NCBI GenBank assembly: GCA_006969745.1
Contig: CP030886.1
Coordinates: 2,267,234-2,331,233 of the forward strand
Direction: 5' to 3'
Length of the DNA stretch: 64,000 bases
Origin: Cytophagaceae bacterium
Lineage (GTDB): Bacteria > Bacteroidota > Bacteroidia > Cytophagales > Cyclobacteriaceae
In this document: positions 26,007 to 36,077 of the stretch, piece by piece
Layout: each line of letters opens with the position of its first letter
Numbering within the stretch: the stretch's first letter is position 1
Notes under the pieces: generated by a model
Seen by the model: only the letters and a program-made list of their open reading frames with translations
The model's database searches: none
What the model was told of the DNA's origin: nothing
Translations under genes and position numbers: made by a program

Positions 26007-27297
26007 ATGGATTTATAAATTCAACCATGGCTGTTGTCAAAATTCTGAGGTCATCTTCAGAAATAACATATGGTGGCATCACATAAATCAAATTCCTAAA
26101 TGGCCGGATCCACACACCATGCTCAACAAAGAATTTTTGAGCCTTGGAAACATCCACTGGGTCTTTCATTTCAATCACTCCAATAGCGCCCAATACTCGG
26201 ACATCTTTAACTGAAAGTGCTACAGCCATGGGTACCAATTCATTTTTTAACTGCCTTTCAATTTTTGCGACTCTATTTTGCCAATTTGAGTGAAGAAGGA
26301 GCTCTAGGCTCTTATTTGCGATAGCACATGCCAATGGGTTACCCATGAAAGTGGGACCATGCATAAACACTCCTGCTTCACCATCGGATACTACGTCAGC
26401 TACCTCTTTTGTACAAAGTGTAGCTGCAAGAGTCATATATCCACCGGTCAGGGCTTTTCCAAGGCACATGATATCAGGACTAATCTCAGCGTGTTCGCAA
26501 GCAAATAGTTTCCCCGTTCTGCCAAAGCCTGTTGCAATTTCATCCGCAATCAAAAGCATGTCATTCTCATTGCATAGCTGTCGTATCTTCTTCAAGAAAT
26601 CAGGCGAGTAAAACCACATTCCCCCCGCACCTTGAACGATCGGCTCTAAAATAAATGCGGCGCATTTATCAGAATTCAATCTGAAAAACTGCTCAAGCCT
26701 TGAGAGTTCTTCTGATTCGTATTGCTCGTGAAATTGTTTGATTGGCCTATCTATAAAAAGATGCTCAGGCAGAAACTTAGAGAACAAATGGTGCATCCCG
26801 CCTTCAGGATCACACACCGACATTGCCCCGGTTGTATCCCCATGATAGCCACCCTTTATAGTCATAAATTTATGCCTCTGTGACTTGCCTTTTGAGTGTT
26901 GATATTGGATGGCCATTTTCATGGCGACTTCAACTGAAACCGAACCACTGTCGGCTAGGAATACCTTATCCAAACCAGCAGGTGTTATCTCAACAAGTTT
27001 CTGGCACAGCTTGATAGCAGGCTCATGAGTGATGCCTCCAAACATGACGTGAGCCATCTTTTTCATTTGTACCTCAGCAGCCGTATTTAATTCAGGAACG
27101 TTGTAGCCATGAATTGCTGTCCACCAGCTTGACATTCCATCGATTAATTTTTTCCCATCCGCAAGTTTGAGTCTTACACCTTTTGCCGAAGCAACAGGAT
27201 ATGTTGGCAATGGATTGGTTAGCGAAGTATATGGATGCCAAATGTGATTTTTATCAAAATCTAGAAGTGCTTGATTAAAGTCTGAGTTTTGAGGCAT
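26005..27297 (-). CDS. bioA: Adenosylmethionine-8-amino-7-oxononanoate aminotransferase
   Basis: A 430-residue class III PLP aminotransferase that makes 7,8-diaminopelargonate in biotin synthesis. Features: HIWHPYTSLTNPLP at the N-terminus (the WHPY motif of BioA), GSVSVEVAMKMA, KGGYHGDTTGAMSVCDPEGGMH, DEIATGFGRTG and the PLP lysine in CLGKALTGGY. The C-terminus is the part duplicated in the remnant at 24958-25233. It is the last gene of bioB-F-D-A; its start overlaps the end of bioD by 23 bases. Confidence 0.96.
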   Translation of the reverse strand: MPQNSDFNQALLDFDKNHIWHPYTSLTNPLPTYPVASAKGVRLKLADGKKLIDGMSSWWTAIHGYNVPELNTAAEVQMKKMAHVMFGGITHEPAIKLCQKLVEITPAGLDKVFLADSGSVSVEVAMKMAIQYQHSKGKSQRHKFMTIKGGYHGDTTGAMSVCDPEGGMHHLFSKFLPEHLFIDRPIKQFHEQYESEELSRLEQFFRLNSDKCAAFILEPIVQGAGGMWFYSPDFLKKIRQLCNENDMLLIADEIATGFGRTGKLFACEHAEISPDIMCLGKALTGGYMTLAATLCTKEVADVVSDGEAGVFMHGPTFMGNPLACAIANKSLELLLHSNWQNRVAKIERQLKNELVPMAVALSVKDVRVLGAIGVIEMKDPVDVSKAQKFFVEHGVWIRPFRNLIYVMPPYVISEDDLRILTTAMVEFINP

Positions 27298-27880
27298 AAT
27301 GCGCTATGATTTCTGGTGTAATAGATTCTTCCTGATCTACTTCTAGCAAGCACTGAAGTCCTGATCGCTTCTGAATAACTTCAAAACTAGAAAGATTCTT
27401 TTCTCCATTGAAAATGATACCTGCAACCGGAATGCTTCTATTCTTGAGGAGACTTATGGTGAGCAACGTGTGATTGATACTACCCAAATAGTAGTTGGCC
27501 ACCAGGATGACCGGAAGGTTTGTTTTTTGTACCCAATCAATATTGACAAAGTCTTCTCTTAACGGAACCATTAAGCCTCCTGCCAGCTCAATGATCAAAG
27601 TATTGTCAGTAGATGGCAATTGGAGGTTCGATTCATCAATTACAATCCTATCAATTTCTGCTGCGGCATGAGGAGACATGGGTTGCGTCAGTCTGTATGC
27701 CTCCGGATGGATGATGCTCTCTGGTGCCCATTTGGTGATTTTATGTGAGTCCGTATTTTCTAAATCACCGGCTTGTACAGGCTTCCAGTAATCTGCACCA
27801 AGTGCTTTGCAAAGAATTGCTGAGACCACTGTCTTGCCAGTATCTGTTCCTATGCCGGCGACAATGTATTTATCCTTCAT
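27275..27880 (-). CDS. bioD: Dethiobiotin synthase
   Basis: A 201-residue P-loop enzyme that closes the ureido ring of dethiobiotin from diaminopelargonate, CO2 and ATP. It has the P-loop GIGTDTGKTVVSAILC at residues ~9-24, YWKPVQAGD, the ELAGGLMVPL segment and NYYLGSINHTLLT. It overlaps bioF by 11 bases at its start and bioA by 23 bases at its end, so it is tightly packed in the operon. Confidence 0.94.
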   Translation of the reverse strand: MKDKYIVAGIGTDTGKTVVSAILCKALGADYWKPVQAGDLENTDSHKITKWAPESIIHPEAYRLTQPMSPHAAAEIDRIVIDESNLQLPSTDNTLIIELAGGLMVPLREDFVNIDWVQKTNLPVILVANYYLGSINHTLLTISLLKNRSIPVAGIIFNGEKNLSSFEVIQKRSGLQCLLEVDQEESITPEIIAHYASKLRL

Positions 27881-28988
27881 CGCTTAAAATCTTAAATAAT
27901 TGATCAATTTCTTCATTGGTATTGTAAGCATGAAGGCAAAATCTGATTCGTTCAGTTCCTTCTGCCACACTTGGCTTTCGAATTGGAAGTGCATTGATGC
28001 CGTTTTCTATCAGTTTGCTTCCGAGTTCAACGACAGCTTGATTACCAGGCACAATCAAGGATTGTATTTGTGAATTGGAATCAAGCCAATTGAGTGAAGT
28101 TTCCTTTCTCTTTTTAACGAAATAGTCGATAGTGGCTTGAAGCTTTTCTCTTTCTTGCTGAATTTCAGGTAGCAACTTATACATCGCTTCGATTGCACAA
28201 AAATGGTGAGGACCAGGTGCGGTTGAAAAAATCATGGACCGAGAGAAGTTGATCTGGTAATCCTTCAACCATTGCGGCCCAACCACAGCTGCGCCATGGA
28301 TGCCCGGACCCTTGCCGTAAGTCACGATCCGTGCGAGTACCTTATCTACAAGTCCCAGCGCCTGGACCATACCTTCACCTATTTTGCCACGAAGGGCAAT
28401 GGAATGAGCTTCGTCAACTATCAGCAAGGCATTATTTTGGGCACAAACACTGGCCATTTCCTCTAATGGGCAGCTGTCACCATCCATTGAGTAAATAGAC
28501 TCCACTATGACAAGTTTATCTCCTGATTGATTTTTAAGTTTCTTCTTCAAGTCAATGATGCTATTGTGTTTGAACCGGACACGCTTGGATTGTCCTAGTC
28601 GAACGCCATCAATGAGGCTGGCATGGAGTAGTTCATCACAGAAAAGAGTAACATCACGGGTAGCCAGACAAGATATAAGTCCTAAGTTGGCTGTATAGCC
28701 AGATGAGTAGATAAGGGCACTTTCAGTGTGATGGAAATCTGCAACCAGCTTTTCAACCTTTTCTGAATACTCAGAGTTTCCACTCAGTAATCTTGAACCG
28801 GTGGCTCCATTATTCATAACCTGACTCTTTTGGATTGATTCTATCGCGAGTCGTAGCTCTTGAGATTTAGCTAAACCTAAATAATCATTGGAATAAAAAT
28901 CAATCCCCTCTGGAGGGAGGGGAAGGGTTCTCAGCAGTTGCTGTTTTTTTCGTTCTTCAAGTGCACTTAGATAGCTATTCAAAACCAA
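27870..28988 (-). CDS. bioF: 8-amino-7-oxononanoate synthase
   Basis: A 372-residue alpha-oxoamine synthase that joins pimeloyl thioester and L-alanine. Conserved segments are DFYSNDYLGLA, NGATGSRLLSGNS, FHHTESALIYSSGYTAN, DELLHASLIDGVRLGQ, VDEAHSIALRGK and the PLP-lysine region VTYGKGPGIHGA. The start is a TTG at 28988, five bases after the bioB stop. A second in-frame TTG lies two codons on. Confidence 0.94.
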   Translation of the reverse strand: MVLNSYLSALEERKKQQLLRTLPLPPEGIDFYSNDYLGLAKSQELRLAIESIQKSQVMNNGATGSRLLSGNSEYSEKVEKLVADFHHTESALIYSSGYTANLGLISCLATRDVTLFCDELLHASLIDGVRLGQSKRVRFKHNSIIDLKKKLKNQSGDKLVIVESIYSMDGDSCPLEEMASVCAQNNALLIVDEAHSIALRGKIGEGMVQALGLVDKVLARIVTYGKGPGIHGAAVVGPQWLKDYQINFSRSMIFSTAPGPHHFCAIEAMYKLLPEIQQEREKLQATIDYFVKKRKETSLNWLDSNSQIQSLIVPGNQAVVELGSKLIENGINALPIRKPSVAEGTERIRFCLHAYNTNEEIDQLFKILSDEG

Positions 28989-28993
28989 TGGAT

Positions 28994-29992
28994 TTATGCT
29001 TCCACTTCAGACGCTTTTTTATCGTACTTAAAAGCTTCCCTTGACTTCAAACCAAGTAAGTCGAACATCTCTTTGTCATCGTTGAAGTCGGGATTTGGAG
29101 TTGTAAGGAGCTTATCACCAGCGAAAATAGAGTTGGCTCCCGCCATGAAGCACAATGCTTGCTCAGTCAGACTCATTCCTTCCCTTCCTGCCGATAGTCT
29201 CACAACTGATGCTGGCATTACTAATCTCGCGGTTGCAATCATACGGATCAGCTCGTGCGCCGCTACCCTTGGTTGTTCTGCAAGTGGAGTTCCTTCTACC
29301 GGTACCAGCGCATTTACCGGAACGGATTCTGGATGTACCTCCATATTCGCGAGAGTAAGCAGCATCCCCATTCGGTCTGCTGCAGATTCTCCCATTCCGA
29401 TTATTCCGCCCGAACATACCGTAATTTTAGCCTTACGGACATTTTCAATGGTCTTCAATCGATCGTCGTATTCCCGAGTGCTTATAATGTCATCATAGTA
29501 TGCCTCCGAAGTGTCAATATTGTGATTGTATGCATATAGGCCTGCATCAGCTAGTTTTTTTGCCTGACCTTCAGTCACCATACCTAGTGTGCAGCAAACC
29601 TCCATGTCCATGCTATTCACAGTTTTCACCATATCCAGCACCTTGTCAAAGTCTCGGTTGTCTCGTACTTCTCTCCATGCGGCACCCAGACACATTCGTG
29701 ATGCGCCATTCGCCTTTGCAGACTCAGCTTGAGCACGCACCTCGTCTACTTCCATTAGTTTGTGTACTTTAATGTCTGTGTGATATCTGGCTGCTTGTGG
29801 ACAGTACGCACAGTCTTCAGGGCACCCTCCGGTTTTGATTGAAATCAAACTACTTACCTGAACCTCCTCAGGGTCATGATATTCACGGTGAGTAGTTGCT
29901 GCTTTAAACACCAGCTCCATCAGTGGTGTGTTGTATATCTCAGCAATTTCTTCTAGCGTCCAGTTGTGTCTTACTTCAGTCATAATGCTCAT
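28994..29992 (-). CDS. bioB: Biotin synthase
   Basis: A 332-residue radical-SAM enzyme that inserts sulfur into dethiobiotin. The 4Fe-4S motif is C57-x3-C61-x2-C64 ([13 protein letters not shown]). Conserved Cys and Arg residues of the 2Fe-2S site are visible in [17 protein letters not shown] and [10 protein letters not shown], and [10 protein letters not shown] near the end. It is the first gene of bioB-F-D-A. No bioC, bioH or bioG is in the window. A TATACTTG element just upstream is one base off TAnnTTTG. Confidence 0.96.
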   Translation of the reverse strand: MSIMTEVRHNWTLEEIAEIYNTPLMELVFKAATTHREYHDPEEVQVSSLISIKTGGCPEDCAYCPQAARYHTDIKVHKLMEVDEVRAQAESAKANGASRMCLGAAWREVRDNRDFDKVLDMVKTVNSMDMEVCCTLGMVTEGQAKKLADAGLYAYNHNIDTSEAYYDDIISTREYDDRLKTIENVRKAKITVCSGGIIGMGESAADRMGMLLTLANMEVHPESVPVNALVPVEGTPLAEQPRVAAHELIRMIATARLVMPASVVRLSAGREGMSLTEQALCFMAGANSIFAGDKLLTTPNPDFNDDKEMFDLLGLKSREAFKYDKKASEVEA

Positions 29993-30224
29993 TCAAATTC
30001 TATTGCAAGTATAGTTGATTCATGGACAGTCAGGAAGTATTGATGATCTAGAATGCATCTTAATCTTCCAATTTCAACTACCAGTTTGGCTAAAAGGTCA
30101 ACATTAGGTGAACAAAGGGTAAGAAAGCTATATGAATACACTATCCGGTGAGTTTTCCTTCCGTTCATTTGAGCCTCACGGTTATCGTCGTGGGAGTTTA
30201 AGAGGAATAAAAGGGAATTAAATA

Positions 30225-30968
30225 ATGTTAGCAAAAGTCAGGTATTTGGGATGCCTTTTCTTTGTAATGGTTGCGTTGTCCAGCTTTGGACAAACAGTAG
30301 AGATTAAAAACATTGCACTTGATCAAGGTGATGTTTTCATACGATATGATCTGTTGGACTCCATCCACGGAAGGTATTACACGGTAAGGATTTATTCATC
30401 TCGTGATGATTTTCTTAATCCGCTCATTGAGCTTTCAGGAGATCATGGAATGGAGATTTCCCCAGGGTCAGATAAGACTTTGGTGTGGCATGCCAAAAAT
30501 GAATTTGGAAGTGGGTTTAAGGAGGACGTAGGTCTTGAGCTAAGAGCACGAGTATACATCCCGTTCATTAACGTAGATGATTTTAATGATATTAAGACAC
30601 TCACGCGTCATCGAAAGCATAGTCTGACCTGGTCGGGAGGAAGGCCCAGCAACATTTTAAACTTTAACCTCTATCGAGGAGAAGAGAAAGTCACTACCTT
30701 TTCGAATATTGCCAATGTCGGTCATACAGACCTTGAATTACCTGCTCACGTAAAGCCTGGAAAGGGATATTACTTTCTGATCTCAGACATCAAGAATAAG
30801 GATGAGGTGGTAAAGACCAGTCCATTTAAGATACGGAGAAAGGTACCTCTTGCAGCAAAGATTTTTCCGGCATTTCTATTGGGAGGAGCTGCAACAATGC
30901 TTGATTCCGGCGGAGGTATTTCCACTGATCCGTCACTTCCCGACCCAGTATTACCATCAGAAAATTGA
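30225..30968 (+). CDS. Exported anchored beta protein, first gene of the fibronectin/caspase operon
   Basis: A 247-residue protein with a signal peptide (LGCLFFVMVALSSFGQ). An N-terminal beta domain (VFIRYDLLDSIHGRYYTVRIYSS, DDFLNPLIELSGDHG, PGSDKTLVWHAKNEF) of a type often found in exported Bacteroidota proteins is followed by a fibronectin-III-like domain (RKHSLTWSGGRPSNILNFNLY). A hydrophobic segment near the end (LAAKIFPAFLLGGAATML) could anchor it in a membrane, with a short Pro/Ser tail. Function unknown. It is eight bases upstream of the giant fibronectin protein start. Confidence 0.75.
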   Translation: MLAKVRYLGCLFFVMVALSSFGQTVEIKNIALDQGDVFIRYDLLDSIHGRYYTVRIYSSRDDFLNPLIELSGDHGMEISPGSDKTLVWHAKNEFGSGFKEDVGLELRARVYIPFINVDDFNDIKTLTRHRKHSLTWSGGRPSNILNFNLYRGEEKVTTFSNIANVGHTDLELPAHVKPGKGYYFLISDIKNKDEVVKTSPFKIRRKVPLAAKIFPAFLLGGAATMLDSGGGISTDPSLPDPVLPSEN

Positions 30969-30976
30969 AATTGAAA

Positions 30977-33900
30977 ATGAAAAAGCTAATTACTCTTCTA
31001 GTCTTGCTAGCAGCATTTCATAGTTATGCATTGGATGCTAAGGTTGGAGAAATGGCCTGTCCATCACCAGGTTCTTTTACATTAAATAACCCATCGGCAT
31101 CTAATGTAGGATCAACTTCGATTACACTTTCATGGTCCTCTTCAAGTGATGCGATAAATTATACGGTGTATTATAAACTAAGCTCATCAAGTTCATGGAC
31201 TCCTGATGGAACTACCGGAAGTTTAACCAAGACAATTAATGGATTAACCGCAGGTTCTACATATGATTTCAAAGTGACGGCTAATCGGATTTGCTTTACG
31301 TGTTCGCCTTCTCCGGTTGTTTGTGATGAGTTAATCGAGGAGGAAAGTCACACAGATTCCAATACGAGAACAGAGACTATGGAGCCCCCGACTCCTACGA
31401 TTCAGACACCAATAAGTGAAACGGCAAGTAGCTTCACAGCTCGATGGAATAGTGCATCAGGAGCTTCTTCTTATAAGCTGGACGTTTCCACCAGTGCATC
31501 ATTTAGTTCGGGTAATATTCATACAGACTTAGTAGTCACCGGAACATCAAGATCCGTGACCGGATTGGATGCAGGAGTCAGGCACTATTATCGTGTGCGA
31601 GCGGTAAATGGAAATGGAGAAAGTAATGAGTCTTCATCTACGAGTGCATATACCATCCCCGACGCACCAACTTTGAATGAGGCAGGATCCATTTCATCCA
31701 CATCATTTACAGCCACGTGGAATTCTGTGACAGGTGCGGAAAGCTATCGAATGGATGTGTCCACCAATTCAGACTTTTCCAGTTTTATTTCAGGGTACAA
31801 TAACAAAGTAGTTTCGGTAAACTCTGAGACCGTTGCAGGGCTTAGTGGAGGCACAACTTATTTTTTTAGGGTGCGAGCCTACGATAACGGAGGTAATCAT
31901 ACCTCGGCTGATTCTGAAACAAAATCGGTTCTAACTCTTCCAGCCGCTCCATCAGCAGGCTTAGCCACTGAAATTACTCAAACATGTTTTACTGCAAACT
32001 GGAGTACGGTATCTGGTGCAGATGATTATTTGTTGGATGTATCAACAGACGACTTTACAACCTACTTAGCGGGCTATGAAGCAAAGGTCTTGACAAGCAC
32101 TTCTGAAGTGTTGACAGGACTTAATACCGCTACTGAATATCAATACCGGGTTCGGTCTCGAAATGCAACTGGCGAATCACCTTATTCTTCAACCGAAATA
32201 GGTCTGACCATTCCAGCGACACCTGCTTCAGCTGATGCTTCCGGTGTGAATCAAACAAGCTTCATCGCCAACTGGGATGCTGTAGATGGTGGTGAAAATT
32301 ATTTGCTTGATGTCTCTGAAGACAATTTTTCAACATTTCTGACAGGTTATGAATCAAGAATGGTAACTGGAAATTCTGAGGCTTTGAGCGGATTAAGCGC
32401 AGGGGTTGAGTATCAATATCGTGTCCGATCGGAAAATTCATCAGGTTCATCTCCGCACTCTACTATCCAGGAGGTATTGACGATTTCAGGTGAGCCTCTG
32501 CCTACAGAAGAAACAGGAGTCAGTCAGACAAGTTTTACAATCAACTGGTCCTGGGTGACCGGAGCAGATCACTATTTACTAGACGTATCTATTGATGATT
32601 TCTCAACTTTTCTTTCAGGATACGAAGCAAAGATCATAACCAACACTTCTGAAGTGATCACTGCATTGGATCCGGGGACCAGGTATTATTATCGATTGAG
32701 ATCAGAGAATGCAAGCGGATTTTCTGATTACTCTGCGACGAAGGAATTAATCACTGTTCCCGCAGATCCATCTTTCTTGTCGGCTGAAAGCATTACTCAA
32801 AACTCATTTACTGCTCGATGGAATCCAGTATCGGGCATTGTAGATAATTATCTTTTTGATCTTTCAACCTCGCCAACCTTCTCCTCATTTGTTGAGGGAT
32901 TTAATGGAAAGGTAATTAATGGTACTTCTGATGCATTATTGGGATTAGACCCTGGAGTAGCGTATTTCTATCGTGTCCGATCCGAAAATAGCAGCGGAGT
33001 ATCAGGGTATTCAGACTCTCAAAGTGTACTTACCATTCCTGCAACTCCATTAATAATGGGCTTTTCAGACCGATCTGCGACAAGAGTCAAGGTGAGTTGG
33101 GAACATGTGCAGGGAGCTGATACCTATGAAATAATGGTCTCTGAAAACAGTGATTTCACTACTCTTGTTGCAGGAAACGATCCGTTGGTTGTTTCTGCTT
33201 CATTAAGTGAGGATTTTATTCAAGGACTCACACCAGCCACAGTCTACTATGTAAAGATTCGAAGTAGAAACAGTACAGATGCTTCTGGATTTTCGGCGAT
33301 AGGCACGACTGCTACGACTGATAGCCAAGGAAATTCACTCGATCCTAAAATCGAAATTGCTAATGCAGATGTAGCTTCAATCAACTTTAATGTGTCTGGA
33401 GGTTTGCAGGGAATTTCCAGCGTTAAGCTCTTCCATAAAAGGCGTGTGGATACTGATTTCATAGAAAAAGACCTTGACGTGGCTGAGGATGGCGTGTATT
33501 TCCTCAACGTTCAGCCTGAGTGGTTGGATGATTTTGGAATGGATTACAGAATTGAAGTTGAGGATGGAGTGGGCGCCAAAGCAGAGCTTTCCAATAAAGT
33601 GCTTAGACAAGTAGATAGAGTAGAGGTTACTTCGGTGCTTTCTTTTGGGTCTGAGATAGAAAATTATTCGATCATCTCCGTACCCTATGATTTGAACAGC
33701 ACGATTGAAGATATTTTCGAACGAATACTTGGTGCATATGATCATACCAAGTGGAGGATCGTGCAGTATAGAAATGGAGACAACTTCGACTTTTCTCAAG
33801 GACTTTCCAAAGAGCCACTTGCAAGGGGGAATGGCTATTGGTTTATCTCGACTCAAGAAGTGGAATTAAATCTGGGGAGTGCAATTGCCCCGGAAAATAC

Positions 33901-34888
33901 GAGGGACGACTTGTTTGAAATGAACCTTGCAGAAGGCTGGAATCAAATTGGCAATCCTTATCCATTTAATATTAATTGGAGCGAGGTGCTTTCCCACAAC
34001 GCAGACGTCCTTGGTATAAGCCCACTATTTGTTTTTGATCCCGAGGCGAAATCCTTTGTGGAATCTGACGAGTTGCAAGTTTTTGGAGGAGGGTTTGTTT
34101 TCGCTGAGGCGGCGGTCACCCTGGAAATTCCGATTGCTCCATTAGACGATTCGGGCAGCGGCAGGGTCTCTGGTCTTCCAACTTTTGACGGTTGGGAGCT
34201 TAGGTTCAATGTCAGCAGCGGTGAGGTGAAAAACAGCCTATCATCAATTGGAATGCGTGCTGACGCATCCCATACTTTTGACAAATACGATCGAGTGACA
34301 CTTCCCCGTTTTGTTCAATTTGCAGAGTTTAAATCGAAAGAAACCAATGATCTGGGTTATCACCTAAGTCGTGATTTCGTGGATCAGCGACCCGAGTATA
34401 AATGGGATTTCCTAGTTTCAACAAATGCGTCTGACTATGTCAGCATTGGTTGGGACATTTCGCAAATTCCACATCATCTGGGCCTTTTCATGTATGATAA
34501 GACTGACAATATAGTCATCAACATGAAGGACATAGAAGCGTACGAGTTTACTGCTAATAAGGAAGTATCCATTTATGCACTGGAGGGATATGATCAAGTT
34601 AGAGGCATTCAGTCGCTCGGTAATCCTTATCCAAATCCTATTATTGATGAGCTGACCATTCCGTTTGATTTTGGTCTGAGTAACGCGTCTTCCTCACGAC
34701 TGATCATATTCCACATGGATGGAAGTATTGCCTATGAAGGTGATTTCAATGATAAAGGCATGGGGTTAAAAGAATTGGAGTGGAATCTACAATTACAGGA
34801 CGGGCAAACCTTAACAGAAGGGATGTATCTGTATTCAATTTATAGAGATGACAATAAAATCAGTTCGGGAAGACTAATTAAGAAATAA
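30977..34888 (+). CDS. Giant fibronectin type III repeat protein, T9SS substrate
   Basis: A 1303-residue protein: signal peptide (KKLITLLVLLAAFHSYA), about eight fibronectin-III domains over residues ~30-785, then ~400 residues of surface-protein domains (SIISVPYDLNSTIEDIF, NGYWFISTQEVEL, GWNQIGNPYPFNINW). A C-terminal type-A sorting domain (LGNPYPNPIIDELTIP...GMYLYSIY...SGRLIKK) predicts export by the T9SS to the cell surface. Domains 3-7 share a repeated frame of YLLDVS, GYEAK and YRVRSENSSG. Fn3 arrays usually act as spacers or adhesin stalks. ATG 30977 is preferred over upstream TTGs. One base separates its stop from the caspase start. Confidence 0.9.
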   Translation: MKKLITLLVLLAAFHSYALDAKVGEMACPSPGSFTLNNPSASNVGSTSITLSWSSSSDAINYTVYYKLSSSSSWTPDGTTGSLTKTINGLTAGSTYDFKVTANRICFTCSPSPVVCDELIEEESHTDSNTRTETMEPPTPTIQTPISETASSFTARWNSASGASSYKLDVSTSASFSSGNIHTDLVVTGTSRSVTGLDAGVRHYYRVRAVNGNGESNESSSTSAYTIPDAPTLNEAGSISSTSFTATWNSVTGAESYRMDVSTNSDFSSFISGYNNKVVSVNSETVAGLSGGTTYFFRVRAYDNGGNHTSADSETKSVLTLPAAPSAGLATEITQTCFTANWSTVSGADDYLLDVSTDDFTTYLAGYEAKVLTSTSEVLTGLNTATEYQYRVRSRNATGESPYSSTEIGLTIPATPASADASGVNQTSFIANWDAVDGGENYLLDVSEDNFSTFLTGYESRMVTGNSEALSGLSAGVEYQYRVRSENSSGSSPHSTIQEVLTISGEPLPTEETGVSQTSFTINWSWVTGADHYLLDVSIDDFSTFLSGYEAKIITNTSEVITALDPGTRYYYRLRSENASGFSDYSATKELITVPADPSFLSAESITQNSFTARWNPVSGIVDNYLFDLSTSPTFSSFVEGFNGKVINGTSDALLGLDPGVAYFYRVRSENSSGVSGYSDSQSVLTIPATPLIMGFSDRSATRVKVSWEHVQGADTYEIMVSENSDFTTLVAGNDPLVVSASLSEDFIQGLTPATVYYVKIRSRNSTDASGFSAIGTTATTDSQGNSLDPKIEIANADVASINFNVSGGLQGISSVKLFHKRRVDTDFIEKDLDVAEDGVYFLNVQPEWLDDFGMDYRIEVEDGVGAKAELSNKVLRQVDRVEVTSVLSFGSEIENYSIISVPYDLNSTIEDIFERILGAYDHTKWRIVQYRNGDNFDFSQGLSKEPLARGNGYWFISTQEVELNLGSAIAPENTRDDLFEMNLAEGWNQIGNPYPFNINWSEVLSHNADVLGISPLFVFDPEAKSFVESDELQVFGGGFVFAEAAVTLEIPIAPLDDSGSGRVSGLPTFDGWELRFNVSSGEVKNSLSSIGMRADASHTFDKYDRVTLPRFVQFAEFKSKETNDLGYHLSRDFVDQRPEYKWDFLVSTNASDYVSIGWDISQIPHHLGLFMYDKTDNIVINMKDIEAYEFTANKEVSIYALEGYDQVRGIQSLGNPYPNPIIDELTIPFDFGLSNASSSRLIIFHMDGSIAYEGDFNDKGMGLKELEWNLQLQDGQTLTEGMYLYSIYRDDNKISSGRLIKK
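31384..33320 (+). repeat. Tandem fibronectin-III coding repeats
   Basis: Seven consecutive domain repeats of roughly 270-284 bases, beginning near 31384, 31661, 31945, 32215, 32488, 32760 and 33042. Each encodes a proline-rich linker, SFTA.W, a YLLDVS-like strand, a GY or GF turn and an RVRSEN-type strand. Repeats 4-6 are the most alike, which suggests recent internal duplication. Confidence 0.75.
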
Positions 34889-34889
34889 C

Positions 34890-36059
34890 ATGAAATATTT
34901 TCTACTGATGGTGCTGGGAACCCTTGCATTGGTTTCTTCAGCTCAAAATTTAACAGACAAAACCAATAGCATACGACTTGACCTATCTTCTGATAGAGGT
35001 TCGGAAAGCTTGCCCATGATTGCCTGGCGTTATCCGAAATTGGATTATACGAATAGCAAGGGAAATAAAATTCAGATCAGTGCCGAGATAAATTCGGAGA
35101 AGGTAGTACGCAGGGTCACATTGACGATAGGAAATGAGAATACAGGGAAAGAGCTCTCATCTAAGGAAATAAAGATTGATTCGGGGGCCTATTATGTCAA
35201 TATTGATCAATCGATGTGGCTGCCAAAGGGAACTTCTTTTATCCGGATAGCTGCTACTAACCAAGATGGAATAACTGTTTCTTCATCAAGGAAAATATCG
35301 GTAGGTAAAGATGTGATGAATGACCTGCTGGCGATTGATCGTAAGGATTACGCACTACTTTTTGCAACTGACAGATACGATTTTTGGGATGACCTGGTCA
35401 ACCCGATTGATGATGCACACACCCTGGGAAAATCACTGGAAGAACTTTACGGCTTTGAAGTTGAGATTGTAGAAAACGCATCACTGGAAGAAGTATGGGA
35501 GAAACTGAGGGAATACAGTGAGCGAAGGTTTGGTCCTCAAGACCAGTTGATGATCTTCTTTGCTGGTCACGGCCACTATGATGAATCGTTTGGTGAAGGC
35601 TATGTGGTGGCATCTAATTCCCTGAACAATGACAAAGCCCGAACCTCATACATTTCACATAATCGGCTGAGAGGTGTGGTTGACAATATTTCTTGTGAGC
35701 ACATTTTACTGACTATGGATGTTTGCTTCGGAGGTACGCTGGACCCACGCATTGCACGCAATCGTGGACCTAAATCTTATGAGGTGACAGTCTCAGATAT
35801 GTTGGTTAGAAAATTTCAAAAGAAAACCAGAAAATACTTGACATCAGGTGGAAAGGAATATGTTTCAGACGGGATTCCCGGAAAGCATTCGCCGTTTGCG
35901 AGCAAGCTCTTAGAGGCGCTAAAATCAAATGGTGGTGATGATAGAGTGTTGACTATGTCGGAGATTCAGGTAAGAATGGAAAACCTTGCTCAAGTACCAC
36001 GTTTTGGGTCATTTGGTGCGGATGAAGCGCTAAGCGATTTTGTTTTTATAGCCAAATGA
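34890..36059 (+). CDS. Exported caspase-like peptidase (C14)
   Basis: A 389-residue protein with signal peptide (KYFLLMVLGTLALVSSA), an Ig-like beta-sandwich at ~25-140 and a caspase p20-like domain at ~150-389. The catalytic dyad is H227 (FFAGHGHYD) and C279 (TMDVCFGGT), in the right fold context (DYALLFATDRYDFWDDL...NPIDDAHTLGKSLEELYGF). Metacaspase/orthocaspase relatives cut after Arg or Lys. Being exported, it would act in the periplasm or at the surface. It ends 19 bases from the convergent CHASE2 gene. Confidence 0.88.
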   Translation: MKYFLLMVLGTLALVSSAQNLTDKTNSIRLDLSSDRGSESLPMIAWRYPKLDYTNSKGNKIQISAEINSEKVVRRVTLTIGNENTGKELSSKEIKIDSGAYYVNIDQSMWLPKGTSFIRIAATNQDGITVSSSRKISVGKDVMNDLLAIDRKDYALLFATDRYDFWDDLVNPIDDAHTLGKSLEELYGFEVEIVENASLEEVWEKLREYSERRFGPQDQLMIFFAGHGHYDESFGEGYVVASNSLNNDKARTSYISHNRLRGVVDNISCEHILLTMDVCFGGTLDPRIARNRGPKSYEVTVSDMLVRKFQKKTRKYLTSGGKEYVSDGIPGKHSPFASKLLEALKSNGGDDRVLTMSEIQVRMENLAQVPRFGSFGADEALSDFVFIAK

Positions 36060-36077
36060 GGCATTTCATCACGCCCT

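Noticed and set aside
29989..30234. 81-codon minus-strand frame between bioB and the plus-strand operon
   Set aside because: No recognisable family, atypical composition, and it covers the promoter regions of both divergent genes. Nothing else seen in this 232-base gap beyond promoter-like AT-rich sequence.
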